From assembly GCF_029761935.1 (NCBI RefSeq), contig NZ_CP121699.1:2294001-2358000 (forward strand): 64,000 nt of DNA, given 5' to 3'. Positions within the stretch are counted from its first letter, which is position 1. The number at the start of each line of letters is the position of its first letter. A program made the translations under genes and the position numbers. Below the pieces are notes generated by a model. That model did not search any database. It had not been told where the DNA came from and was given only the letters and a program-made list of their open reading frames with translations. Shown here piece by piece: positions 18,312 through 26,110 of this stretch. This DNA comes from Microbacterium testaceum. Lineage in GTDB: Bacteria; Actinomycetota; Actinomycetes; Actinomycetales; Microbacteriaceae.

Positions 18312-19333
18312 CCGCGGTCATCGAGCTGCGGGGCGTCACGAAGAGCTTCCGCACCGATCGCCGCACCTCCACCACCGCCGTCGACGACGTGTCGCTGTCG
18401 GTCGAGGAGGGGTCGATCGTCGGGGTGATCGGATACTCCGGCGCCGGCAAGTCCACCCTCGTCCGGCTGCTCAACGGGCTCGAGCAGCCGACATCCGGCA
18501 CCGTCGAGGTGCTGGGAGTGAACGTGGGGGATGCCACGGAGGCGAAGCTCCGCGACCTGCGACGCCGCGTGGGCATGATCTTCCAGCAGTTCAACCTGTT
18601 CACCTCGCGCACGGTGGCGGCGAACGTCGCCTACCCGCTCAAGGTGGCGGGCTGGAAGAAGGCGGACCGCGACAAGCGCGTCGCCGAGCTGCTCGACTTC
18701 GTCGGCATCGGCGATAAGGCGAAGCAGTACCCGCGGCGCCTGTCGGGCGGGCAGAAGCAGCGCGTCGGCATCGCCCGTGCGATCGCCACGGACCCCCGGA
18801 TCCTGCTCGCCGACGAGGCCACCAGCGCCCTCGACCCGCAGACCACGGCCGAGGTGCTCGACCTGCTGCGCGAGATCAATCGCCGCTTGGGCATCACCAT
18901 CGTCGTCATCACGCACCAGATCTCGATCGTGCACGAGCTGTGCGATCAGGTGATCGTCATGGACGGCGGACGGGTCGTGGACAGCGGGGACACGTACCGC
19001 GTATTCGCCCACCCCCGCGCCGACCTCACGAAGCGCTTCGTGGCCGCCGTGACGCAGGGCGTGCCCTCGGGCGAAGCCCTGGCGGCGCTCGCCGCGGGCG
19101 GGGGAGAGCTCGTGAGCGTCGAGGTCAACGAGTTCTCGAGCGAGGACGTCTCGGCGGTGTTCCACCGCCACGGCGTCCGTCATTCCGTCGTCTACGGCGG
19201 GGTGACCGACGTCCTCGGCCGACAGCTCGGCACCCTGACCTACCGCGTGCACGCCGACGACCTCGATGCGGTGGTCGCGGAACTGCGCGCGCACACCGAG
19301 GTCGTCGTGCCGGCGAGGGAGGCGCGCTCGTGA
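18308..19333 (+). CDS. metN: Methionine ABC transporter ATP-binding protein
   Basis: A 341-residue ATPase whose ATG overlaps the metQ stop (ATGA). Walker A is GYSGAGKST, the signature is LSGGQKQR, Walker B is ILLADEATS and the switch His lies in VITHQ. The roughly 80-residue C-terminal extension is the NIL domain of MetN proteins, which binds cytoplasmic methionine and shuts the transporter (trans-inhibition). The GTG of metI overlaps its stop. Confidence 0.93.
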   Translation: MTAVIELRGVTKSFRTDRRTSTTAVDDVSLSVEEGSIVGVIGYSGAGKSTLVRLLNGLEQPTSGTVEVLGVNVGDATEAKLRDLRRRVGMIFQQFNLFTSRTVAANVAYPLKVAGWKKADRDKRVAELLDFVGIGDKAKQYPRRLSGGQKQRVGIARAIATDPRILLADEATSALDPQTTAEVLDLLREINRRLGITIVVITHQISIVHELCDQVIVMDGGRVVDSGDTYRVFAHPRADLTKRFVAAVTQGVPSGEALAALAAGGGELVSVEVNEFSSEDVSAVFHRHGVRHSVVYGGVTDVLGRQLGTLTYRVHADDLDAVVAELRAHTEVVVPAREARS

Positions 19334-19989
19334 ACAAGTGGGACACCCTGACCCCGGTGCTGATCCAGTCGATCGGCGAGACCGTCTACATGGTGGCCGT
19401 CTCGCTGCTGATCTCGGGCGTCGCGGGACTCGTCATCGGGGCGTTGCTGTACGCGACGCGCCCCGGGAATCTCTTCGCGAACCGGGCGGTCTTCGCGGTC
19501 GCGAACCTCGTGATCAACCTCATCCGGCCGATCCCGTTCATCATCTTCCTCACCGCCGTGGCCCCGGTCACGCGCGCGGTGACGGGGACGACCCTGGGAA
19601 CGGATGCCGCGATCGTGCCCATCACGATCATGGCCACGGTCGTGATCGCCCGCGTCGTCGAACAGAACCTCGTGGCCGTCGACCCCGGAACCGTCGAGGC
19701 GGCCCGGGCCGTGGGCGCGCGCCGCATCGGCGTGCTGTTCGGCGTGGTCATCCCCGAGGCCCTCGCCCCGCTGATCCTCGGCTACACGTTCATGTTCATC
19801 GCGGTCGTCGACATGTCGGCGATGGCCGGGTACATCGGCGGCGGCGGACTCGGCAACTTCGCGATCATCTACGGCTATCAGCAGTTCAACCAGCAGGCGA
19901 CGTGGGTGACGGTGGTGATCATCGTCGTCATCGTGCAGGCGGGCCAGCTGATCGGCAACGCACTGGCGCACCGCATTCTGCGCCGCTGA
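19330..19989 (+). CDS. metI: Methionine ABC transporter permease
   Basis: A 219-residue inner-membrane permease with about five helices, coupled to metN by a GTGA overlap. The EAA loop that contacts the ATPase is seen as VEAARAVGARRIGVLFGVVIPEALAPL. It forms the homodimeric channel of the MetNI importer. Family length is normal. Confidence 0.92.
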   Translation: MNKWDTLTPVLIQSIGETVYMVAVSLLISGVAGLVIGALLYATRPGNLFANRAVFAVANLVINLIRPIPFIIFLTAVAPVTRAVTGTTLGTDAAIVPITIMATVVIARVVEQNLVAVDPGTVEAARAVGARRIGVLFGVVIPEALAPLILGYTFMFIAVVDMSAMAGYIGGGGLGNFAIIYGYQQFNQQATWVTVVIIVVIVQAGQLIGNALAHRILRR

Positions 19990-20061
19990 CGGGGGCGGCG
20001 GGGGGTGGCGTGTCCGCCCCCGCGCTCCGCGCGTGCCGAACAGCCCGCCTACCCTCGGAGG

Positions 20062-20472
20062 ATGAGCCTCCCCCGCACACTCGTTCGCTGGCTGCTCGGT
20101 GCCGCACTCGTGTTCACCGGCACCGCGCATCTGACCTTCGCCCGCGACGACTTCGTCGCTCAGGTGCCCGCGTGGCTTCCGCTTCCGGTCGACGTGACGG
20201 TCGTGGCATCCGGGGTCGTCGAGATCACCCTCGGACTCGCCCTCCTCGTCCTCGGCCGCTGGCGCGTCGCGGTCGGCTGGATCGTCGCTGCCTTCTTCGT
20301 CGCGATCTTCCCCGGCAACATCGAGCAGTTCGTCCGGGGCACCGACGCCTTCGGCCTCGACACCGACCTCGCCCGCGGCATCCGCCTGCTCTTCCAGCCC
20401 TTGTTGGTGATCTGGGCGCTGTGGTCGACCGGGGCATGGAAGGCGTGGCGAACCCGAAGACGAGTTCGCTGA
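20062..20472 (+). CDS. DoxX-like membrane protein
   Basis: A 136-residue protein with four predicted helices, matching the DoxX/YphA pattern: LLGAALVFTGTAHLTF, then VVASGVVEITLGLALLVLGRW, a FPGNIEQF loop and a last helix. The ATG is preceded both by TACCCT at the leaderless distance and by GGAGG. Function in this organism is unknown; the family contributes to membrane redox or quinone-linked processes elsewhere. Confidence 0.75.
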   Translation: MSLPRTLVRWLLGAALVFTGTAHLTFARDDFVAQVPAWLPLPVDVTVVASGVVEITLGLALLVLGRWRVAVGWIVAAFFVAIFPGNIEQFVRGTDAFGLDTDLARGIRLLFQPLLVIWALWSTGAWKAWRTRRRVR

Positions 20473-20518
20473 GCCGCATCCCACAACCCGCGTCGCCTCT
20501 GGGCCTCGGCACCCCCTG

Positions 20519-20577
20519 TTGAGTGTTCAAAACACCCGGGCGATTTTCGAGTCCGTCCGGGTGTTTTGGGCACTCAA
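20519..20577. repeat. Dispersed intergenic palindrome (copy 3)
   Basis: The best-preserved copy has two 24-base arms (20519-20542 and 20554-20577) beginning TTGAGTG and ending CACTCAA, with AACACCCGGGCG facing CGTCCGGGTGTT. Only a few mismatches interrupt the stem; the loop is 11 bases. It lies downstream of the DoxX-like gene. Confidence 0.85.
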
Positions 20578-20744
20578 CGGGGTCGACCCCGCCCACGGAG
20601 CGCACCCGGTATCGATTTCGTCTCGACATTTCCCGCCCGCGCATCCTGCATTCGTAATCCGTCCAGGTGCATTCGGTGCGGTCGGGCGACCTGCATTCCC
20701 CTGAATAGACTCGCGAGGTTGTCCAAGCGGGGGAAGGGGAATCC

Positions 20745-20795
20745 ATGCGATTCCGGAATGCAGTGGTCCGAACGAAGGCGGCGGTGGCCGCGTGA
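20745..20795 (+). CDS. Possible 16-residue leader peptide coupled to the nuclease gene
   Basis: An ATG with an excellent ribosome site (GGGGAAGGGG, about five bases away) opens a short frame, MRFRNAVVRTKAAVAA, whose TGA overlaps the GTG start of the next gene as GTGA. The nuclease start itself has no ribosome site, so ribosomes probably reach it by termination-reinitiation from this peptide. A TAGACT -10 box lies at 20706-20711. Whether the peptide has a role of its own is unknown. Confidence 0.5.
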   Translation: MRFRNAVVRTKAAVAA

Positions 20796-22177
20796 CGAAT
20801 GCGACGCCGGGGTGGTACCCCGACACCGAGACTCCCGGTCGCCTGCGCTGGTGGGACGGCCGCCAGTGGACGAACGACTTCACCCCGCTGCCGCCCGCGC
20901 CGACCGTGACCACCGCCCCTCCGCCGGTGGCGCCGGGCGAGGCGCGCCCCTGGTTTTCGCGCGTTCCGATGTGGGGCCGGGTTGTGGCCGGCCTCGTCCT
21001 GCTCGTGGCGCTGTGGTTGCTCGCCCCGTTCGTCGCGATGGTCGCCCTCGTGGTGCTCGTCACCGGGATCGTCTCGCTCGCGCGCAACACCCCGACCTGG
21101 TTGCGGTTCCGCTCGCGGACGACGGCGGCGATCTGGACGGTCGCCGGCGTCGTCGCCTTCGCGGTCGCGGGAGGCATCACGGGGGCCACCTCGCCGAAGA
21201 ACGCGTCTTCCGTCGCCCAGGCGGTGCCGGCCGCCACGGTTTCTCCGACGCCGTCGCCCACTCCCACGGCATCCGCCACCCCCTTCGCCGACGATCAGGC
21301 CGCCCTCGCCGCATTCGCGGGACAGCCGGGTACCGTCGCCGACGCCTCGGCGACCACAGACAAGACAGCGCTCTCCGTGCTCGACACCCTCGCCGTGAAG
21401 GGACGCGCGCCCAAGACCGGGTACGACCGCGCCCAGTTCGGTCAGCGCTGGCTCGACGTCGACCGCAACGGATGCGACACCCGCAACGACATCCTCGGCC
21501 GCGACCTGAAGGATGCCGTGCGCTCCGGAACCTGCCGAGTGACCGCCGGCACGCTCGCCGACCCGTACACGGGGCGGAGCATCGCCTTCGTCCGCGGCCA
21601 GGGCACCTCGGAGCTCGTGCAGATCGATCACGTCGTCGCGCTGTCCGACGCGTGGCAGAAGGGCGCTCAGCAGCTCACCGCCGACCAGCGCGCCAGCTTC
21701 GCCAATGACCCCCTCAACCTGCTCGCCGTCGACGGCGCGGCCAACGCGCAGAAGAGCGACGGCGACGCCGCCACGTGGCTCCCCGCGCAGAAGAGCTACC
21801 GCTGCACCTACGTGGCCGCGCAGATCGCGGTCAAGGCCACCTACGGGCTGTGGGTGACCGAGGCCGAGCGCGATGCGATGAAGCGGGTGCTCGAGGCGTG
21901 CCCCGATCAGCTCGTGCCGACCTCGGCCTTCGCCGCTCCGGCGCCGGCCCCGGTCGTGGAGCCCGAGCCGGTCGTCGCTCCCGTCGTCGCGCCCGAGCCC
22001 GCGCCGGCGCAGCCTCAGCCCGCTCCCGCCGAGCCCGCGCCGGCGCCGCCCGCAGAGGACGCGTATTACGCCAACTGCGACGCCGTTCGCGCGGCGGGCA
22101 AGGCGCCCCTGTATCGGGATCAGCCGGGTTACCGGTCGAAACTGGACCGCGACAACGACGGAGTGGCTTGCGAGTGA
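20792..22177 (+). CDS. Membrane-anchored GmrSD/HNH-type nuclease-like protein with Excalibur domain
   Basis: A 461-residue protein with a clear order of parts. Residues 5-30 form a DUF2510 motif (GWYPDTETPGRLRWWDG). Two or three hydrophobic helices lie at about 58-97 and 110-128, followed by a Pro/Thr linker. The GmrSD-C/DUF1524-like nuclease domain spans about 185-370, with the His-metal motif QIDHVVALSDAW, then NLLAVDGAANAQKSDGDAATWLP. A Pro-rich repeat (PAPAPVVEPEP...) precedes a C-terminal Excalibur Ca2+-binding domain (YYANCDAVRAAGKAPLY...DRDNDGVACE). Nuclease and Excalibur parts would be outside the cell. DNA is the inferred substrate. Confidence 0.82.
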   Translation: MTNATPGWYPDTETPGRLRWWDGRQWTNDFTPLPPAPTVTTAPPPVAPGEARPWFSRVPMWGRVVAGLVLLVALWLLAPFVAMVALVVLVTGIVSLARNTPTWLRFRSRTTAAIWTVAGVVAFAVAGGITGATSPKNASSVAQAVPAATVSPTPSPTPTASATPFADDQAALAAFAGQPGTVADASATTDKTALSVLDTLAVKGRAPKTGYDRAQFGQRWLDVDRNGCDTRNDILGRDLKDAVRSGTCRVTAGTLADPYTGRSIAFVRGQGTSELVQIDHVVALSDAWQKGAQQLTADQRASFANDPLNLLAVDGAANAQKSDGDAATWLPAQKSYRCTYVAAQIAVKATYGLWVTEAERDAMKRVLEACPDQLVPTSAFAAPAPAPVVEPEPVVAPVVAPEPAPAQPQPAPAEPAPAPPAEDAYYANCDAVRAAGKAPLYRDQPGYRSKLDRDNDGVACE

Positions 22178-22206
22178 TGAGCGCGGCGCTCACCCGCTGA
22201 ACGCCT

Positions 22207-22243
22207 GAGACGCGCCGCTCCCTTATCGGGGGCGGCGCGTCTC
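22207..22243. terminator. Strong hairpin terminator
   Basis: GAGACGCGCCGC pairs perfectly with GCGGCGCGTCTC, and the C/G-rich inner part extends the stem around TTATC. It serves the nuclease gene and possibly the convergent TetR gene. Confidence 0.75.
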
Positions 22244-22313
22244 GCACAGTCGGCAGAGGGGCGGATGCCGCGGCCCCGGGTTCGGGCCGGGCGACACCGG
22301 CCATGGTTCCTGC

Positions 22314-22952
22314 TCAGGCGGAGGCGGCCCCGCGCGTCAGCCCGAGGATGCAGCCCTCGACCGCGGCGACCCGCACCCGCTGGGTGTCGGCGTGAAGCAC
22401 GCTCTGGCTCACCGCCCCGACGTGAGCGGCGACGACCGCGCGCGTGAACAGGGCGGGGTCGATCACCGGATGCAGGCCGATGCGCGAGAGGCACTCGACG
22501 AGCAGCGGCTGCAGCGTGTCGTGGAAATGGTCGGTGTGCGCGGTGAGCACTACGCGGACCTCCTCGTCGTGACGCGCCCGCGTGATGAGCACCGAGCGGA
22601 TCGCGTACCACTTCTCCTCGGGAGGGAGCCCCTCGACGACGCCGCGCACGATGTCGTCGAGGGTCGGCTGCTCGCTGCTGCGCGCGTCGCCGAGCATGTC
22701 GCTGAGCAGGTCGAACACCAGCTTCGCCTGTTGTTCGTAGACGGCGAAGAACACCTCGTCGACCGAGCGGAAGTTCGAGTAGAACGCCCCGCGCGTGTAT
22801 CCCGCGCGGCGCGTGATGGCCTCGACGCTCACCGAGGTGCTGCCGGTCTCGTCGAAGATCGCCTCGGCGGCCGCGATCAGCGCCGTGCGGGTGCTGCTGC
22901 GGCGTCGCACGGGCTTCGGCGCCTCTGCGGGGGTGGTCGTCACGGGCTCCAC
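22314..22952 (-). CDS. TetR-family transcriptional regulator
   Basis: A 212-residue repressor with an N-terminal helix-turn-helix (TRTALIAAAEAIFDETG, then ITRRAGYTRGAFYSNFRS, about residues 20-65) and a helical C-terminal domain. The start is GTG one base after the stop of the acetoacetate decarboxylase gene, so both are cotranscribed. It probably controls its own operon and the divergent dehydrogenase through the tandem repeats at 23733-23765. The effector may be a CoA ester or 3-oxo acid; this is inference. Confidence 0.87.
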   Translation of the reverse strand: MEPVTTTPAEAPKPVRRRSSTRTALIAAAEAIFDETGSTSVSVEAITRRAGYTRGAFYSNFRSVDEVFFAVYEQQAKLVFDLLSDMLGDARSSEQPTLDDIVRGVVEGLPPEEKWYAIRSVLITRARHDEEVRVVLTAHTDHFHDTLQPLLVECLSRIGLHPVIDPALFTRAVVAAHVGAVSQSVLHADTQRVRVAAVEGCILGLTRGAASA

Positions 22953-22953
22953 G

Positions 22954-23715
22954 TTACGCAGCGGCGGCGCGGTTCACCTCGTCGAGGTAGTCGAACACCG
23001 GGCGGACGGGGGCGAGGGTCAGGTCGGTGACGATGTGCGAGGCGCTGACGATCTCGCGCACGGGGAGATCGGCCATCGGGGCGAGCGCGTGCTCGAAGAG
23101 CTGCAGGCGGGCGGGTCCGGTCCACGCCTCCTTCACCTCGATGTCGGTGATCTCGGTGCGCACGAGGTGCGCCGCGCGCAGGCCCTGCGTGAAGACGTCG
23201 GGCACGAGTTTGACCATGAAGGTCGGCACCGTGATCTGCGCCTTCGCCTCGTCGAGGTCGAGCGGCTCCCACTTGTAGCCCATGGTGGCCGTGGCCACGC
23301 GCTCGCCGCCGCGGTCGAGGGTGCCGACGAGGGCGCCCTGGTCGACGCGCAGGTCGGGGGTTCCGGTCACCTTCGGGTAGGCGCTGAGCTCTCGCCCCGA
23401 CACGGTGGCGGCGAAATTGTCGAGGTACATCGCGTGCAGGTATTCGCCGCGCTCGCCGTCGAGGGTGACGGGGATCGCCTGTCCCGACTCGACGTAGGGA
23501 CCGTAGCCGTCGACCTCGCCCATCTTCATGACCTCGAAGCGCACGAGCGGCTCGTCGATCTCGAGCGGCTCTGGAACCACGGCGCGCAACGCCTCGGCAT
23601 CCGTTCGATAGACGACGTTGAAGTACTCGCGGTTGAGGAAGCGCGTGACCCGCAGCGGGTAGACGGGGGCGGTCAGCGGCGTGGTGCCGCGGCGGAGGAT
23701 CTCGAGGGGGTTCAT
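22954..23715 (-). CDS. Acetoacetate decarboxylase family protein
   Basis: A 253-residue protein of the ADC superfamily. The segment GRELSAYPKVTG carries the Lys expected to form the Schiff base, and DNFAATVSGREL precedes it as in the family. It would decarboxylate acetoacetate or a related 3-oxo acid. It is in one transcript with the downstream TetR gene and divergent from a 3-hydroxyacyl-CoA dehydrogenase, suggesting a short 3-hydroxy/3-oxo-acid pathway. Some family members act on other substrates, so the exact reaction is open. Confidence 0.82.
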   Translation of the reverse strand: MNPLEILRRGTTPLTAPVYPLRVTRFLNREYFNVVYRTDAEALRAVVPEPLEIDEPLVRFEVMKMGEVDGYGPYVESGQAIPVTLDGERGEYLHAMYLDNFAATVSGRELSAYPKVTGTPDLRVDQGALVGTLDRGGERVATATMGYKWEPLDLDEAKAQITVPTFMVKLVPDVFTQGLRAAHLVRTEITDIEVKEAWTGPARLQLFEHALAPMADLPVREIVSASHIVTDLTLAPVRPVFDYLDEVNRAAAA

Positions 23716-23732
23716 CGGTCATCACCTGTTCA

Positions 23733-23765
23733 GTACGAAGTGTATTGAGTACAGTGTGTATCGAG
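23733..23765. promoter_or_regulatory. Tandem direct repeat, probable TetR operator
   Basis: Two 17-base units, GTACGAAGTGTATTGAG and GTACAGTGTGTATCGAG, are repeated head to tail with a 16-bp period and share one G. They fill the AT-richer spacer between the divergent decarboxylase/tetR and dehydrogenase genes. The 1.5-helical-turn spacing would place two repressor dimers on adjacent faces. Confidence 0.5.
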
Positions 23766-23810
23766 AGGTTCGCGTTCGCAAGCGACCCTCGCCCGCACGA
23801 GAGGAATGAC

Positions 23811-24689
23811 ATGAGCGTCCAGCTGCCCCAGAACATCGACACCCGACCCGTCACCGTGATCGGGGGTGGCACGCTCGGTCGTCGCATCGCGCTGATGTTC
23901 GCCAGCGGAGGAGCCGACGTGCGCATCTTCGATCTCGCCGATGCCGTGCGCTCCGCCGCCGTCGCCTACGTCGAGCAGACGCTGCCCTCGGTGGTGGCCG
24001 CCCGCGAGGGAGCCGCCGCGGGAACCGTGCACGGCGCCGACGAGTTGGCATCCGCCGTCTCGAACGCCTGGCTCGTCGTCGAGGCCGTGCCCGAGCGCAT
24101 CGAGCTCAAGACGTCGGTGTTCGGCGATCTCGACCGCCTCGCGCCGGCGGACGCCATCCTCGCCAGCAACTCGTCGTCGTTCGCGTCGCGCTTGATGATC
24201 GACGAGGTCTCGGCACCCGAGCGCGTGCTCAACATGCACTTCTACATGCCGCCGCAGCAGAACGCGGTCGACCTCATGAGCGATGGACAGACCGCGCCGG
24301 AGGTCATCGCCTTCCTGCAGGAGCAGCTCCCGAACTTCGGGGTGTTTCCATTCGTCGCCCGTCAGGAGTCGACCGGCTTCATCTTCAACCGCATCTGGGC
24401 CGCCATCAAGCGCGAGGCCCTCGCGGTCGTCGCCGACGGCGTCTCGACCCCCGAAGACGTCGACGCCATGTGGCGGGTCAACTCCGGCGCCCCCGCGGGC
24501 CCGTTCCAGATGATGGACCAGGTCGGCCTCGACGTCGTGCTCGACATCGAGCAGCACTACGCCGACGAGAACCCGCACCTGCCCGAGGGTCCGCGCGAGC
24601 TGTTGAAGGGCTACGTGGATGCCGGGAACCTCGGCGTGAAGTCGGGCCGCGGCTTCTACGACTACAGCGAGAAGGCCGCCGCCGCCTGA
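23811..24689 (+). CDS. 3-hydroxyacyl-CoA dehydrogenase, NAD-binding
   Basis: A 292-residue oxidoreductase with an N-terminal Rossmann motif (VIGGGTLGRRIALMFASGG), the catalytic-loop segment ASNSSSF, the His in NMHFYMPP and a helical C-terminal domain ending GVKSGRGFYDY. It oxidises a 3-hydroxyacyl-CoA (or 3-hydroxy acid) with NAD+. The ATG at 23811 has GAGAGGAA upstream; an earlier start at 23745 lies inside the operator region. It is divergent from the TetR/decarboxylase operon and likely coregulated. Confidence 0.88.
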   Translation: MSVQLPQNIDTRPVTVIGGGTLGRRIALMFASGGADVRIFDLADAVRSAAVAYVEQTLPSVVAAREGAAAGTVHGADELASAVSNAWLVVEAVPERIELKTSVFGDLDRLAPADAILASNSSSFASRLMIDEVSAPERVLNMHFYMPPQQNAVDLMSDGQTAPEVIAFLQEQLPNFGVFPFVARQESTGFIFNRIWAAIKREALAVVADGVSTPEDVDAMWRVNSGAPAGPFQMMDQVGLDVVLDIEQHYADENPHLPEGPRELLKGYVDAGNLGVKSGRGFYDYSEKAAAA

Positions 24690-24700
24690 CCCGCGGGGCG

Positions 24701-26026
24701 TCAGGCGCGCGCGGCCTCGGCCTGCAGAACCTCGACCAGCACGTCGAGGCCGCGGTGGGCGTCGGCATCGCCGATCACGGCGGGCGGCACCACGTGCACG
24801 CGGTTGTCGGCGGTGAAGCCGAGCAGGCCCTTCTCGAGCATCGCGGCCTTGATCGCGCCGATGCGTGCGGCGGCCAGGGGCTCGCGCGTGGCCTGGTCGG
24901 ATACGAGTTCGACGGCCCAGAACACGCCGCGGCCGCGCACCTCTCCGACGAGCGGCGAGTCCTCGGCCAGCTGGCGCAGGCGCGGGCCGATGACCTCCTC
25001 TCCGATGCGGCGAGCGTTCTCGATCACGCCCTCATCGGCCATCGCCTGCTGGGCCGCGACGATGGATGCCGCGGCGAGCGGGTGACCCGAGTACGTCAAG
25101 CCACCGGGGAAGACGCGGTCGTCGAACACCGAGGCCACGGCATCCGAGATCGCCACTCCACCCACGGGAACGTACCCGGAGTTCACGCCCTTCGCGAAGG
25201 TGATGAGATCGGGCCGCACGCCGAACGCGTCGAACGCGAACCACTCGCCCGTGCGGGCGAAGCCGGCCATGACCTCGTCGAGGATCAGCAGGATGCCGTA
25301 GCGGTCGGCGATCGCGCGGACGCCCTCGAGGTATCCGGGCGGCGGAACGAGCACGCCCGCGGTGCCGGGGATCGTCTCGAACAGGAACGCCGCGATCGTG
25401 TCCGGCCCCTCGGCCTGCACGGTGCGCTCGAGGTGGCGAAGGGCGCGCTCGCACTCCTGCTCGGGCGTCTCGGCCCAGAACTCCGACCGGTAGAGGTAGG
25501 GGCCGAACACGTGAACGTGTCCGCGCGAGTACTCGTTCGGCATGCGGCGCCAGTCGCCGGTCGCCACGATCGCCGACCCGGTGTTGCCGTGGTACGAGCG
25601 GTAGTGCGACACGATCTTGTCGCGGCCCGTGGTCAGGCGGGCCATGCGGATGGCGTTCTCGTTGGCATCCGCCCCGCCATTGGTGAAGAAGACCTTCGAG
25701 AACCCCTCGGGGGTCCGCTCGAGGATGAGCTCGGCCGCGTGCGCGCGCGTCTCGTTCGCGTGCGCGGGAGCGACCGTGGTCAGCTGCGCCGCCTGCTCCT
25801 GGATCGCGGCGACGACCCGCGGATGCTGGTGCCCGATGTTGACGTTGACGAGCATGCTCGAGAAGTCGAGGTAGCGTCGGCCGTCGGCATCCCAGACCTC
25901 CACTCCCGAGCCCCCGGCGAGGGGGAGCGGCGCGAGCGAGCCCTGCGCCGACCACGAGTGGAAGACGCTCGTGCGGTCGCGGTCGCTGATCTCGGCGTTG
26001 CGGGGAGTCGAGAGGGGTGTCGGCAT
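24701..26026 (-). CDS. Class-III omega-aminotransferase (beta-alanine/amine:pyruvate type)
   Basis: A 441-residue PLP aminotransferase. Class-III landmarks are present: FTNGGADANENAIRMAR, SYHGNTGSA, the PLP Asp in LILDEVMAGFARTG and the Schiff-base Lys in LITFAKGVNSGYVPVGG. It probably converts an omega-amino acid or amine and pyruvate/2-oxoglutarate to a semialdehyde. It is divergent from a PucR regulator, and a CoA-acylating semialdehyde dehydrogenase follows. That trio fits breakdown of beta-alanine or beta-aminoisobutyrate, i.e. pyrimidine or valine degradation. Confidence 0.85.
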   Translation of the reverse strand: MPTPLSTPRNAEISDRDRTSVFHSWSAQGSLAPLPLAGGSGVEVWDADGRRYLDFSSMLVNVNIGHQHPRVVAAIQEQAAQLTTVAPAHANETRAHAAELILERTPEGFSKVFFTNGGADANENAIRMARLTTGRDKIVSHYRSYHGNTGSAIVATGDWRRMPNEYSRGHVHVFGPYLYRSEFWAETPEQECERALRHLERTVQAEGPDTIAAFLFETIPGTAGVLVPPPGYLEGVRAIADRYGILLILDEVMAGFARTGEWFAFDAFGVRPDLITFAKGVNSGYVPVGGVAISDAVASVFDDRVFPGGLTYSGHPLAAASIVAAQQAMADEGVIENARRIGEEVIGPRLRQLAEDSPLVGEVRGRGVFWAVELVSDQATREPLAAARIGAIKAAMLEKGLLGFTADNRVHVVPPAVIGDADAHRGLDVLVEVLQAEAARA

Positions 26027-26069
26027 GCCTCCAGTGTGAAAGCGTCGCGCCGTGCCGGGGAGCGCCGAT

Positions 26070-26099
26070 CTGTCGGTAATCTCTACGGACGATCGACAG
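26070..26099. promoter_or_regulatory. Inverted repeat in the divergent aminotransferase/PucR spacer
   Basis: CTGTCG and CGACAG are perfect inverted half-sites separated by 18 bases, spanning an AT-richer core (GTAATCTCTACGG). The position between two divergent genes makes it a candidate PucR operator. Confidence 0.4.
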
Positions 26100-26110
26100 T
26101 TTGGCCCGCC

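Noticed and set aside
24470..26110. A 1053-residue protein combining PucR with upstream sequence
   Set aside because: The first 547 residues are the antisense shadow of the aminotransferase gene; PucR starts at 26111.
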